Under the pieces are notes generated by a model. The model was not told the origin of the DNA, searched no databases, and was given only the letters and a program-made list of their open reading frames with translations. Below, piece by piece: positions 21,472-32,226 of a DNA stretch of 63,353 bases (position 1 is the stretch's first letter; each line of letters begins with the position of its first letter). The translations under genes and the position numbers were made by a program. Source of the stretch: Chara braunii (Eukaryota; Streptophyta; Charophyceae; Charales; Characeae); the NCBI GenBank assembly GCA_003427395.1, contig BFEA01000213.1, positions 580,892 through 644,244 of the forward strand. The letters are read 5' to 3'.

Positions 21472-22719
21472 CACAGTGAAATAGCTTGCTTGCACCTTCT
21501 GATGAATAGCCAATAGCGCGGCTGCCTGTCCTTTATAGAGAACCACCAAGTTTTGCAGCCTCCACGTTCTAAACGTAGGGCTTAGGACCACGAAATCTAA
21601 ACCAAAAAAAAAAAAGAAAAAAAAGGAGACAAGATAGTCGAATCCAAACGATTGCCTAGGCGTGCGCCATTCTCAATCAGTGCCAGCAGTCTTCTCAGCC
21701 AAATCTGAAAAGATAGTTGGCTCTGCGCGCAATGGTGCCATAACGGGATTTCAAGCGAAGCTTACTCATCCTCAAATTGACCGCTGGCTTTACCCTTCAC
21801 GGGTGCCTGCTTCTGATGGTAAGGCGAGGGATTATGACCTTCCACGGAAGGTGATAAGCCTCCTACGAAAGCGGTCGCCGGTTACCCTTTTTTTTTTGGG
21901 GGGGGGTCCGCCACGAATAGGATGAAACGCGAAGGGTCGGGCCTTTCTAGGCCAACAGTTTGTAGCCACGGTTCGAAAATGAACCGTTAGTTCCCCCGCG
22001 AAATGACAGAGGAAAATTAAATAAGAGAAATAGATAATAGTAATAGTAATAATAACAGAAGGAGGGAAACAACGTTTTAAAATTCTCTTTCGCAGCAACA
22101 TCACCAACGCCATCAGACCCCGAGATGCAAAAGCAATGATGCAGTTCTAGGCACGTCTCAGAAGCTCAACGTTCAACTTTCCCCCTCTTTTTTTTTTTTT
22201 ATCTCTGTATTTCTCTTTTATTGACAGTGACCGTCGCCACAACACCTACCCTATAACCCAGCTACAGGGGCCCAGTGCGCGTTTGAAAAGACCACACCGG
22301 TTTTCGTGACCATGCCCCTGGTGAGCCCGACCGCTTCCATGACATACCGATGTACTCTGCTGCATAGTAGAGTGCCAAGCCTGCGCGGGTCAGCCGAAAG
22401 TCCAGTGGCGAACCCACTTTTTTACCAAGGGGAGCGCCGACCGGACTGGTCCCACAACAGAGTATACCCCGGGTACGGCCCAGTATGCCGCAGAGGTCTG
22501 TAGACTACGAGGCTTGATGCACTGCGGGGGTTTCTTAGTAAGCGATCAGTGCACGGCGGAGGCATGTGAGCGGACGCCTGGTACACAGCGGTGGTAAGTG
22601 AGCGGATGTCTGGAACACAGCGGAGTGTCGGGGCACCGCGCCCTCTGACAGCACGCGTCACGCGCCCACCTTGCCCTGCTCCCGGATTATATATGTCAAG
22701 ATCCAGGATGCACGCTGCT
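21472..22719. other. Unassigned region with poly-A and poly-T/G tracts
   Basis: Contains A-rich runs at 21603-21624, a T9/G9 run at 21889-21906 and a T-run at about 22189-22200. A repeated theme of (C/A)CAGCG(G)...GTAAGTGAGCGGA(C/T)G occurs at about 22550-22625. No recognisable gene. Confidence 0.3.
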
Positions 22720-22795
22720 ACTAGGGTTTGAACCTGGGCAGTTGCCTACCATGCGCGTGCGTAGCCAGCACCTTAACGCACTGACCAAACTTTGT
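22720..22795 (-). repeat. tRNA-derived (SINE-like) segment with A- and B-boxes
   Basis: On the minus strand there is a TGGTCAGTGCGTTAAGG A-box (22771-22787 on the plus strand) and a GGTTCAAACCC B-box (22724-22734), with a T-stem around it that pairs at four of five positions. Between them lies a segment with a GGCAACTGCC hairpin like the long variable arm of Leu or Ser tRNAs. The anticodon arm is not convincing, so this is more likely a tRNA-derived SINE head or tRNA pseudogene than a working tRNA. Confidence 0.5.
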
Positions 22796-22939
22796 GTATG
22801 TCCCCATAGTGTGGCATGCTGGTGTTGAAGAGTGCCACACCAGCTATTTAACCCCCCCCCCTTTCCCTCCCCCCCCCTGAATGCACGTTGTGGCTTCAGC
22901 TGCATGCGCACATGACCATCTGCATTGCCACATGGTAGC

Positions 22940-23160
22940 TTGCTGAGGAGCTTGAAGACCCCCCTGGCTAGGGCGCTGCACTACATGTAGATCTGGGTGG
23001 CTGATCAAGATCTCAGCACACCGAGATGATGATGATGATGATGATGATTACTATTGTTTTTACTGCTGCACCAGCAGTTTGGCAGCAGTGAAGACCCCCC
23101 TGGCTAGGGGGCCCTGCATCAGTGCAATCGGCGTGGCTGATTAAGATCTCAGCCAACCCT
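22940..23160. repeat. Diverged direct duplication around an ATG microsatellite
   Basis: AAGACCCCCCTGGCTAGGG occurs at about 22957 and 23090, each followed within 50 bases by GTGGCTGAT(C/T)AAGATCTCAGC. Between the copies is (GAT)n, about eight units at 23025-23048. Confidence 0.75.
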
Positions 23161-23358
23161 TGACTATTTTATTATTATTATATTTTTTTCTGCTGCAGCT
23201 GCAGGCTGCCCGCATCTTGAGGCGAAGATCCAGTGGATCTTGGTGACCTTGTTGCTCTTGGTCAACCAAGAGTCTGGTATCATCTCTCTCCACTAACCTA
23301 CTTCCTCCCCCCCCCGCCTCTCTCTCTCCCCTACACCATATCATCACCTCTTCTACCT

Positions 23359-23396
23359 CTGTCTCTTATACACATCTAGATGTGTATAAGAGACAG
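23359..23396. other. Nextera mate-pair junction adapter (sequencing artefact)
   Basis: CTGTCTCTTATACACATCT (23359-23377) is followed directly by its perfect reverse complement AGATGTGTATAAGAGACAG (23378-23396). These are the 19-base Tn5 mosaic ends joined back to back, exactly the junction adapter produced in Nextera mate-pair libraries. It is not genomic. Sequence to its right is the displaced duplicate of 18951-19130. Confidence 0.97.
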
Positions 23397-23423
23397 GGCC
23401 AATTCAAAGAAGCGATGATATAC

Positions 23424-23601
23424 GACAAATCTGCAAATTCAACTTGATGGAAAATTACATATTACATGAATAATAAATAAAACACACAAAAACACACTGT
23501 GATTGTTGTGCGCTTGCTGTGCACTTCTGTAATGTATATAAACTAAAACAAGTAGTAAACAAATAAAAATAGGTATTATAGTACCATTAAAGAAAGGAGC
23601 A
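23424..23601. repeat. Near-identical duplicate of 18951-19130, next to the adapter
   Basis: It matches the earlier locus from the ACGACAAATCTGCAA area to AAGGAGCA, with a few small differences. It is bounded on the left by the adapter and on the right by Ns, so it is probably the other end of a mate-pair fragment left in the contig. Confidence 0.85.
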
Positions 23602-23937
23602 NNNNNNNNNNNNNNNNNNNNNNNNNNNNNNNNNNNNNNNNNNNNNNNNNNNNNNNNNNNNNNNNNNNNNNNNNNNNNNNNNNNNNNNNNNNNNNNNNNN
23701 NNNNNNNNNNNNNNNNNNNNNNNNNNNNNNNNNNNNNNNNNNNNNNNNNNNNNNNNNNNNNNNNNNNNNNNNNNNNNNNNNNNNNNNNNNNNNNNNNNNN
23801 NNNNNNNNNNNNNNNNNNNNNNNNNNNNNNNNNNNNNNNNNNNNNNNNNNNNNNNNNNNNNNNNNNNNNNNNNNNNNNNNNNNNNNNNNNNNNNNNNNNN
23901 NNNNNNNNNNNNNNNNNNNNNNNNNNNNNNNNNNNNN
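23602..23937. other. Assembly gap (336 N)
   Basis: A run of 336 undetermined bases, followed by a T30 run at 23938-23967. Open frames that appear to run through it are not real. Confidence 0.99.
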
Positions 23938-23967
<30 letters not shown>

Positions 23968-23968
<1 letters not shown>

Positions 23969-24010
23969 TCCGGTCGGGCAAGTGGACCCGGGCCACTCTA
24001 GTAGCCTAGT
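23968..24010 (-). repeat. tRNA T-arm-like repeat, copy 1
   Basis: On the minus strand, CTAGGCTACTAGAGTG is followed by a CCGGGTCCACTTG-type B-box and a Cys/GC-rich end, then poly-A (the T30 run on the plus strand). It matches 34090-34134 except for several substitutions. Confidence 0.5.
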
Positions 24011-24182
24011 TTTTTTTCTCATTTTTCTGCTTTTTTTAATTCTAAAAATTCATTTTTTTTTCCTTTTGTGACACCTCTATATCTGCTTAGGACTTAACTA
24101 TTTTGGTATCGGCGCACATTTTGACCCCGTCGGGGTAATAACGTGCTGCCGAAATTTCCTTGTTTCTCCCTACTCTGTCCCA

Positions 24183-25174
24183 TACAAGGATTTGGATCCT
24201 CGGCAGGCCTGAGGGGCCCCTGCTGCAAATGTGTCCGCCGTAAGTGAAGGCGGGCCTAACAAATCACGAGAGGCCCTAAGCTGTCAAATTCGTATTTGGG
24301 GTCTAGGGAGTTTGGTCGCGCTAGTTGGTTGAGGAAACATAGACCGAGCAGCAAGGAAATTCCACGGCCTTCTAGGCAATTCCGAAATAGCAGGCCAAGG
24401 GCGAGATTTGCAGCCTCATACACAAACAGTTGGGACGCCCAACTGAATGAGGCCCAATAGCCGCACCAGAGGCGCAACATCATGGGGCCTACTGAAAGTT
24501 TCTGAGCCCAGGCCCAGGCCAGCCAGGCTGCGAAGACAGGCAGCTTCTTTCCATATAGGAAAGAACTCGCTGCCTGGCGAGACATTCAGACACTCGCATG
24601 CTAGCGGCAACGCTACCGGAGCAAACACTCGTGGGCTGCTGCTGGCGCTGAGAGAGGAGGTGCAAGCTCGTGCGGCCGTGCAAGAAGCAGGGCATAGCCC
24701 AACCTCCATAGCTGGCTGAAACCTTGGATATACAGTGAGGCGCAGGGGTGGTCTTCAAGTGTACAAAGGGAAGACGTGGGAAGACGTGGGAAGACGAGGG
24801 AGAGAGAGAGAAGGATGATGATGATGATGATGCGAGGGCACATACCTGGTATTGACGACGGTCTGCATGGGCAACATCTTCAAGTACTTCGGAGGCTGCT
24901 GACGTCAACAGTTGCATTGTCAATTAGTAGGCCAGTGGTAGCTGTGTAGGGAGTAGTCTGGGCGTCGAGCGCCAAGTAGGGAGATAGGGACTGGATACAT
25001 ATGTCGGTGGTGGCGAGGGCAAGCTCTCATTGACATTGGTTTTTCAGTGCTACGATTCTCCATTGGTGTCATATTGGTGCAATGCTGCTTTCTGAACACG
25101 ATGATACGATCCGACTTTCAATGTGATTGTGCAATCTGAATATTTTTATCTCGCTATTGCTCATTTTCCTTGCA
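24183..25174 (+). repeat. 5' LTR
   Basis: It aligns along its whole length with 32227-33217. Differences include an extra segment of about 18 bp after AAATCACGAG and a missing segment near the AGGGCATAGCCC area. It contains (GAT)n at about 24812-24832 and an AGAGAGAG tract. Many substitutions against the 3' LTR show the insertion is not recent. Confidence 0.88.
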
Positions 25175-25177
25175 ATT

Positions 25178-25198
25178 TGGTATTGAAGATGGTTCGAA
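25178..25198 (+). other. Candidate primer-binding site
   Basis: Four bases after the 5' LTR, TGGTATTGAAG is followed by ATGGTTCGAA. It starts with TGG (pairing with tRNA CCA ends) and contains the complement of a T-loop. It resembles the initiator-Met-type TGGTATC start used by many plant elements, with mismatches and about two bases missing, so the primer tRNA is uncertain. Confidence 0.45.
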
Positions 25199-26475
25199 CT
25201 GCACTCATTGGTTTTTCGCAATAGCTGTTCGGTGCTTCACATGAGGTGTGGGGCAGTGAGAAGGCTTGGGCGTTGGACGTAAGGCAGCTCAGGGTCGTGT
25301 GGGCGCGCCGCGAAGCTATGTGGTGACATTAGGTGTGTACGCTGGATGATAAGAGCTCGTTGATGTGGCATTTAAGCCGAGGTGGAACTACATTCTGCTG
25401 TTGGTTGTGCCGAGGCAAAGACCGGTCATCATAAATGCACATCAGGTTGGGGGCACCATTATGAGGTATGTTGTGTCCTTATCTACCCTCTTCGTTGTTT
25501 CTTACCGTGAGGAAGTGAGTTCTGTCTTGAGAGTCCTCTCAATGTGAGGTGTCGCGAGCGCTCAACCTTGAGAGTCGACATTCTTCCTGGGCAGCAAGCT
25601 GGTGAGAAACGGGCGTTGCCTCTGAAGGGCCTTGGACGAAACACTCGGGTCACGGTCACCACGCCCACCCGCTGGGACTAGTACACACATGCTTTGCCGC
25701 AAGTCCTTGGTTCTGCTGCTGCGCAATAGAGGTTATGCAGGAAGTCCTTGGTTCTGATGCTGCGCAATAGAGTTCATGCAGGGCATGCCAGCCCTTTGAA
25801 CAGACACTTACCAGACCGTCTTTAAATATTTCCGGCGGGGACTCGGTATTGATTCTGGCTGTGATCGTCGTCCTGTCTACAACATTAAATAATTCATGAG
25901 GAGTTACGGGGGATCTCCCTAAATGCCTCCTGATCAGCCTGATCAAACCCGGTGTAAGGCTCGTTGCATGCGAGGATAAATAATGTGCAGGGGCTGGCAG
26001 GCTCGGCGTTGACTTGGGGCACTGGGGTGGGCCGGATTGCACACCTTCAAACACGCTTCTCAACCAGATGCTTCGGCCGTTGACACAAAGTGATTACTCA
26101 AGAGGGATACAGGGAAAGGGTCGGATTCCGACAACTGTTCGCCGTGACATTAATTAGATAAACAAACATTCAGCATACATCTCTGTAGGGAGCATTATTT
26201 TTATTTTTGATTATTTAGTTGTTACGGACTCGACTAACAAATGACAGACAACTGCAGATAGAGTAGTATATTTTTTGCTGCATTGCAATTTGTATTAGAG
26301 TAATCTAAAAATAGATTTAATATTTCCTGTAGGATCTGACATTTGGTTGACACCCAACCACCTAACTGTTTTTGTCCAGGCCGACCGAAGTTAGTTGTAT
26401 ATCATAATCGGTTGCGTGTCATGCTGAGGCAGGATTCAATGTGGATTCTAGTTTAGATCACACACACTGTAGCTC
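25199..26475 (+). other. Untranslated leader of the retrotransposon
   Basis: About 1.3 kb between the primer-binding site and gag. It holds a 41-bp tandem duplication (AAGTCCTTGGTTCTG at 25701 and 25742) and no recognisable frame. Open frames on the minus strand here are unassigned and probably chance. Confidence 0.5.
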
Positions 26476-27969
26476 ATGAGTGATGCAAGCAGTAGTGAGG
26501 AGGAGTTGTTAATGGATGACCTTAGGGTCACTCGAAGAACTAGTCTCAGTCGACCTTTGACTTTTCTAGAGTTAGGTCCAAGAGACGAGAGAAGACTGCA
26601 GAGAGAGGCTAGAGAGAGAATAGCGGCAAAAAGAGTGAGGGTGGCTGAGGCCAGCGCCAGGTCTAGAACTACAGCTAGTACCGGTACGACCATGACTACC
26701 TCTTTTACCATCTCGCAAGCCTCTTCACAGGCCACTTCGTAAGGAGTCAGTCAGAGTGGTTCTCAGGCTTCTATTAGCCAAAGTGTTGGCGTGCAAGTCA
26801 GCCAACAGGCTCAACTCATGCCGAAGGATTATGAAATCCTCCAAGCAGAAGAACTTCAGGATGATTTGCAACGACAATTGGATGAGGCAACAGAGAGAAG
26901 AAGAAGAGCAACCATGAGAAAAGGTAGACTAGGTAGTAGATTGCAGGAACTAGGCAAGCTAGACGCACTAGATGAGTCCGCACTTGATCCCACTATGTGA
27001 GCACTGCGGAATTCATTCCTGTGTGTGGCAGAGACGCAGGTTGTTCAGCAGGAGGTGTTGGCTGAACTAGTGGCAGGCCAAAAACGAATTCTTGCTGCAC
27101 TACAGGTTCCTCGTCCAGTGACGAGGCAACCTCAGTTTGCTGTAGCTCCCCCATCGGTTGCGGGTCCATCAATGACGCCATCGCCAGTTGGGCCCTCATT
27201 CTTACCTATGTTTGGCATGCCTCCTCCAGGTGGTTATGTAGCGACTAGTGGTCCGGTTCTTAGAACTTCTGTTGTACCATTCACGACAGTGGGTACTACA
27301 GTCCCACTGTCAAGTCAGGCCCAGGTTACAGTACAGCAACCTGTTTCGGTGGCTATGCAACCACTGCAGCAATCTCCTGGGCCAATGCAGCTGCAGTGGA
27401 TGCCCAAAATACCGTTGTCGAGTCCTAAGCCCTTCTCCGGCGACAGGAAGAAGGATGAGGACTTGGATACCTGGGTAAGGACGGTGTCTACTTATGTGAG
27501 GCACAAGCTGACCAGGCCGGAGCAAGAAGTTATAGTGGCTGCCTCCTGTTTAGAAGGGTCAGCAGGCCACTGGTTAAATGGTCTAGTGCGGCGATAGAGC
27601 TACGGTCAGAACTTCGATGCCTAGGCCCAGACCCACACATTGGAAAAATTTGTATGGTCCGTGTATAACAGGTGGCATGACCCTCAAAAGGCTCAAAAGG
27701 CCACAAACACAATCAACAATCTTTGTGCCAGAAGGTACAAGAATGTTTGTGAGCTCACGGATACCGTAGAATGTCTACTCGTGGTACCTGGCGTGCACTA
27801 TGACCAACAGGTACTCCTCACAGATTACCTAAGATGTCTGCCTTCAGAGGTTAGGACAAAGCTGGTAGATGAGGCCTATGTCGAACAACACAACTTCGCT
27901 TCTTTCAACAAGAAGGCCTCAGACAGAGGCAAAGTTGGGATCCGCGCATCAGAGTCGGGGAGATGGTAG
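26476..27969 (+). pseudogene. gag, N-terminal and capsid part, interrupted
   Basis: One reading frame runs from MSDASSSEEELLMDD with in-frame stops at 26740, 26998 and about 27595. The N-terminal part is Ser/Thr/Arg-rich, then a charged coiled-coil-like part (EILQAEELQDDLQRQLDEATERRRRA). A Pro/Gln/Val-rich linker precedes a capsid-like region with KPFSGDRKKDEDLDTWVRTV and CLEGSAGHWLNGL, the typical F-x-G start and W-x-W-type end of Ty3 capsids. Then FVWSVYNRWHDP and LRCLPSEVRTKLVDEAYV. At about 27900-27969 the frame shifts. Gag would package the element RNA. The stops make it a pseudogene. Confidence 0.75.
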
Positions 27970-28627
27970 GAGGAAGAAGCTTCTCCAGAATTGGAAGAAG
28001 AAGGGCGAGTTAATGTTCATTGACCATGATGCTCAGACAACGGAGATTGACGAGTTCCCAGATCTAGGGGATGAGACAGAGCATGACGGGGCCAGTGAGA
28101 CTTCGAATGGGGGAGTCGTGGCCCCTATCAAGGAAAAGGCTAGGGGGTCCGAGAAAAAGAAGGTAGTACGGTCCACAGGTCAGGGCGACCAAGGAACACC
28201 CGCATGGGTAAAACTTGCTTTAGATTACGAGGTATGGAGGGACCGAGTTGTCAGGGGCACGTGCATGAATTGTGACAATTATGGCCACACGTCTAGAACG
28301 TGTCGAGGTAAGAAGGTCACTACGAAGGTAGCCTCTCCAACGGTGATGGGCTTATATTCGAACCCTGGGAGTGGTCCTCCGAGCACTTCGCAGGGAAACA
28401 TCTCGGGCCAGCAGGAGTTTTAGCCACTCCTACGTCAGGCGTTGAACAGGGCTAGTGACCCACGTATCGCCCCGCAGACACATTCAGACCCACCAATGCT
28501 TTGTTCGAGAAATGTGTGTGAGGCCCTCGAAGAGTTAGAGACTCAGTGGTCCGGGAAGGACCCCAGAGACTCTTGGGCCATGATCAATAGAGGTCCAAAA
28601 GGTGAACATTTCGTGGTATTGATGTAG
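27869..28627 (+). pseudogene. gag nucleocapsid region with CCHC zinc knuckle
   Basis: In the shifted frame lies an acidic/basic linker (RRKKLLQNWKKKG, DEFPDLGDETEHD) and then CMNCDNYGHTSRTC at about 28264-28305, a perfect CX2CX4HX4C knuckle. The frame stops at 28421. A further segment to 28627 (containing CEALEELETQW) has a counterpart in the decayed relative at 42380-42480, so it belongs to the element. Confidence 0.78.
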
Positions 28628-28638
28628 ATGGCCGCAAA

Positions 28639-29127
28639 GTGGGCGCCTTCGCAGACATAGGCTCTACACGGAATTTCATCAGTCATGCTTGTGATGATAG
28701 ACTACGCTTAGGGGACCAAGTGCAGCGGCTTAGCAGAACTGTAGCTTCTACGCCAGCCAACAAGCACCAAATGATTGTTAAAGACTATGTCAAGGACGTA
28801 GTCTGTTCCTTCTCTTATGGAGGAGGGGAAGTGAAACATAAAATCTCATTCCTCATTAGCGATAAACTGCCCTTCGACATGTTACTAGGCACGTACTACC
28901 TCGAGGTTGCTCAACCTCAGTTTGATTGGGATAGGAAGGTGTTGTTACACAAGTTGTCAAACGGTAGGACAATTAGACTGCAAAAGTATAAGGCTAGCAG
29001 TCTAGTGGAGAACTACGGTTGCATGTGTTTTTCCTCTTTCTATTACTACAAACAAAGTCGCAAGGAGGGCATGTATCTAGTTTTTGTCTCTGAAAAAGAG
29101 AGGCCGTTAAAACACCCCCAGAGTTAG
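28639..29127 (+). pseudogene. Retroviral-type aspartic protease
   Basis: The frame starts near the active site: GAFADIGSTRNFIS, where the expected D(S/T)G reads DIGS; the Asp is kept but the spacing D-I-G-S differs from the usual D-S/T-G. It continues through KISFLISDKLPFDMLLGTYYLE, the I/L-L-G motif of the second half, and DWDRKVLLHKLSNGRTIRL. Homologous pieces lie at 3876-4139 (minus) and 42690-42860. It would cut the Gag-Pol polyprotein. The frame changes before RT. Confidence 0.75.
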
Positions 29128-29174
29128 AATCAATCGTCGCAACATATTCAGACCTTTTTTAGGAGCCCACATGC

Positions 29175-30556
29175 GTGGTAGAAAGGGAGGTCGTCCATGC
29201 AATAGAAGTTGTCCCAGGTAGTAAGGTACCTAGAGAACGAATCTATATGATGTCTCCTGCAGAGTTGAATGAGCTCCGCCGCCATCTCAAGGAGCTCACA
29301 GAAAAGGGATGGATTCGGCCTAATCCCTCCTCTTACATTGCGCTAGTCTTATTTGTCCCAAAGAAGGGAGGTACCTTGAGGATGTGCATTGACTATAGGA
29401 GCCTCAATGCCATCACCGTTAAGAATGCAGAGCCCCTACCCCGCATCGACAACCTACAAGATAGAGTGCAGGGATGCCGGTACTTTACTAAGATAGATCT
29501 AAAGTCCAGATACCATCAAATTGCTATTGGACTTGAGGACTAGCACAAAACCGCTTTTCAGACCAGGTACGGTCTGTATAAGTTTGTGGTGATGCCCTTT
29601 GGCCTATGCAATGCCCTGAGACATTCCAGCACGCCATGAATATGATATTTCATAACAAGTTTATCGTTGTGTACCTCGACGATATTCTTATCTTTAGTAG
29701 GACTGTAACCGCTTTTCATACCAAGTACGGTCTGTACGAGTTTATCGTGCTGCCCTTTGGCCTATGCAATGCCCCTGCGACATTCCAGCACGCCGTGAAT
29801 ATGATATTTTATAAATATTTAGACAAGTTCATCGTTGTGTACCTCGACGGTATTCTTATCTTTGGTAGGATTGTAGAGGAGCACGCTGAGCACTTGAAAA
29901 TAGTGTTAGGTCTCCTAAGACAACAGCAGGACAAGGTTAACTTGGAGAAAAGCGAGTTCGGTCGCACCAAGATCTTGTACTTGGGTCATGAAATCTCAGC
30001 GGATGTATTGAGGCCGGATGATGCTCAGGTGGCCAGCATACGTGACTGGCCCAGACCTCAGACTGTTACTGAGGTTAAATCATTTTTGGGGATGACGGGC
30101 TACTATCGTCGGTTTGTTAGGAACTATAGTACTATAGCTTCCCCATTAACAAATCTAACTCGACTTGACACCCCTTGGGAGTGGACTGAAGAGTGTGAGG
30201 CGACCTTCAGGAAAACAAATTATGCTCTGACCCACTATGAAGTCCTCAAACTTTCTGATCCTGATAAACCCTTTGTTGTGACCACTGACGCCGGCCAATA
30301 TGACATAGGCGCGGTCCTTGCGCAAAAGGAGGGGCCAACGTTGAGACCAATCGAGTATACGAGTAAGAAGATGCCATCTCAAAAGCTAGCAAAGTCCATG
30401 TATGAGCGTGAGCTCTATGCCCTATATAGAGCGTTGGTTCATTGGAGACGTTATCTCCTAGGCAAATTCTTCTACATGAGATCTGACCTGAGACCTTGCG
30501 CTGGATCAAGACACAGACTCTGCCTTCTGATGTACTCAAGCGATGGATACAAGTGA
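29175..30556 (+). pseudogene. Reverse transcriptase with RNase H, with internal duplication
   Basis: The fingers region carries LVLFVPKKGGTLRMCIDYRSLN and FTKIDLKSRYHQIAIGLED, then a TAG at 29541 in place of a Gln codon (the relative at 43300 has Gln there). After it a 158-bp segment is repeated as a 168-bp copy (29550-29707 and 29708-29875). Copy 1 has the intact active site VVYLDDILIF; copy 2 has YLDG. The thumb/connection follows (GMTGYYRRFVRNYSTIASPL), then RNase H: FVVTTDAGQYDIGAVLAQ, EYTSKKM and YERELYALYRALVHWRRYLLG. Two frameshifts near the duplication and one after 30480 disable it. Confidence 0.82.
29550..29875 (+). repeat. Tandem duplication of the RT active-site segment
   Basis: Unit 1 (29550-29707) and unit 2 (29708-29875) both start ACCGCTTTTCA and end AGGA(C/T)TGTA. 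Unit 1 lacks nine bases (the YLD-adjacent segment) and one base that unit 2 has, which accounts for the frame change at 29606. Confidence 0.9.
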
Positions 30557-30774
30557 TAGACATGTATGACTATCAACTTGATCCAATCAAGGGAGAGACC
30601 AACAAAGTGGCTGATGCATTATCTCGTCGGGCAGATTATCTGGGCGCGTTACTTACTAAATTTAACATATCTAACGATGTAACTCGATCATTGGTGGAAG
30701 CCTATCAGCAAGATCCAGTTATGGCTGAGCTCATTCGTAAATTCCAAGCGAAGGACAAAGTAACATTGGATTAA
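30496..30774 (+). pseudogene. RNase H C-terminus and tether to integrase
   Basis: Contains WIKTQTLPSDVLKRWIQVIDMYDYQLDPIKG in part, with KVADALSRRADYL, the typical ADALSR end of Ty3-type RNase H. It overlaps the previous frame in a different phase, showing a frameshift at about 30485-30540. The frame ends at a TAA (30772) where the relative at 44335 reads through. Confidence 0.75.
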
Positions 30775-30802
30775 TTTACGATGCTAGACGACTTGTTGTT
30801 TC

Positions 30803-31822
30803 TTGAGAAGACAGGGAATAAAAAACTTTGTGCCTAATAGAGGGTCTTTACGTAGTTTATTTCTAGGTGAGTGTCACGATGCAACTGGTCATTTTGGTTA
30901 TAAAAAAACTTCAGCTAACTTCGTACAAAAATTTTGGTGGCCCGCTATCATGCAAGATTCGAAAAAATATGTTGAAACTTGTCAGGTTTGCCAAAAGGAC
31001 AAACCTAAGACTCAGGCTCCGTTTGGGCTCATCAAGCCCTTGCCGATTCCTGAAGGTCCTGGTCAAAGTGTGTCCATGGACTTCATGGATACTCTTGTGA
31101 CGAGCAGGTCTGCAAAAAGGCACATTTTCGTGATAGTAGACCGCTTTTCTAAGTATGCAAGACTTATCACTATGCCAAAAACTGCTAAAACTAACTAGGT
31201 CATCAAACTATTTCTGGATAAGTGGGTTAGGGATTTTGGACTACCTACGTCGATAGTAAGTGATAGGGATGTAAGGTTTACCAGCGAACTGTGGCAGGCG
31301 ACAACTGAGCAGATGGGTACCAAGTTGCAAATGACGTCAGGGAATCACCTTGAGTCAAATGGCCAGGCAGAACACATAAACCGGGTAGTACAGCACCTGC
31401 TTCGGCATTATATTAAGCCAAGTCAGGATGACTGGGACGAGAAGTTACCTCTCGTCACCAACTTGTACAACAATGATGTGCACAGTACTACTGGTATGAC
31501 TTCCAACCAGCTGCACCTTGGTTTGAAGCTCAAAACTGCACTTGACTTTCTGCTAGCAGAAAGGCAACCCACTGCAGCACCTGGAAGCATAGAGTTTGTT
31601 GTTAATTATAAACAGATGTTGCAGCATGCCGTCGAACACATTAGAAAGTCTCAGGATGCTATGATCGCATATGAGCATAAACATAGACAACCCTCTAACT
31701 TTCAGGTAGGTGATAGAGTCTGGGTAAAGTCATCTGAACTAGGTCAGGAGTTTGGGATTTCACGTAAACTGATGCCACAGTACTTTGGGCCCTGGGAGAT
31801 ATTAGACGTTGTAGGGGATTAA
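30803..31822 (+). pseudogene. Integrase (zinc finger, catalytic core, GPY-like end)
   Basis: The HHCC domain is ECHDATGHFGYKKT, then FWWPAIMQDSKKYVETCQVC. The catalytic core has SMDFMDTLV (first Asp), IVDRFSKYARLITMP, a TAG at about 31196, VSDRDVRFTSE (second Asp) and ESNGQAEHINRVVQHLLRHY (catalytic Glu), so all three DDE residues are kept. After it come WDEKLPLVTNLYNNDVHSTTGM and QVGDRVWVKSSELG, then LMPQYFGPWEILDVVGD, the GPY/F-type module. The stop before the second Asp and one at 31820 break it. It would integrate the cDNA. Confidence 0.82.
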
Positions 31823-31863
31823 CCGGATGGGCCTTCATATACGCGATTCACATTCCTGCACAC

Positions 31864-32190
31864 TTGCGTACTTACCCTGTTCTCCATGCATCCAAGTCGA
31901 CACCTTTCGCTGCCACAGATCAGTTTCCCTCCAGAAGATCAATGCTGCCCCCAACCATGGACGAACACGTGGACATTGACGATATCATCGAACATAAGCT
32001 GATACCTGTGCCCAAACCTCCAGGAAGGGGCCGACTGCCAAAGCCACAGATGCAATACCGAGTGCGGTTCAAACATTACATTGATCATCAAGAAGACCGG
32101 TGGTTCACAAGAGAGCAATTAATGAAAATTGTTCCCCAAATTATCTCAAATTACGAGAGAAAGCTAAAAGGGAAGCAGCCTGTAACATAA
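31864..32190 (+). pseudogene. Chromodomain-like C-terminus of integrase
   Basis: After VLHASKSTPF lies DIDDIIEHKLIPVPK, then MQYRVRFKHYIDHQEDRWFTREQL and IISNYERKL. The pattern (D/E-x-I-x-x-H, aromatic-x-V-x-F/W-K, W-x-x-x-x-x-L, I-x-x-Y) follows the chromodomain of chromoviruses, where it steers integration toward particular chromatin. Some usual aromatic cage residues are not evident. The frame differs from the preceding GPY part. Confidence 0.6.
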
Positions 32191-32210
32191 GGACTTCTCA
32201 GAGAACTTTC

Positions 32211-32226
32211 AAAGAAAAGGAGGGAA
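32211..32226 (+). other. Polypurine tract
   Basis: AAAGAAAAGGAGGGAA, sixteen purines directly before the TG of the 3' LTR, the expected plus-strand primer. Confidence 0.85.

Noticed and set aside
23439-24022. Open frames running through the N gap
   Set aside because: They consist of undetermined residues plus poly-Lys from the T30 run; artefacts of the gap.
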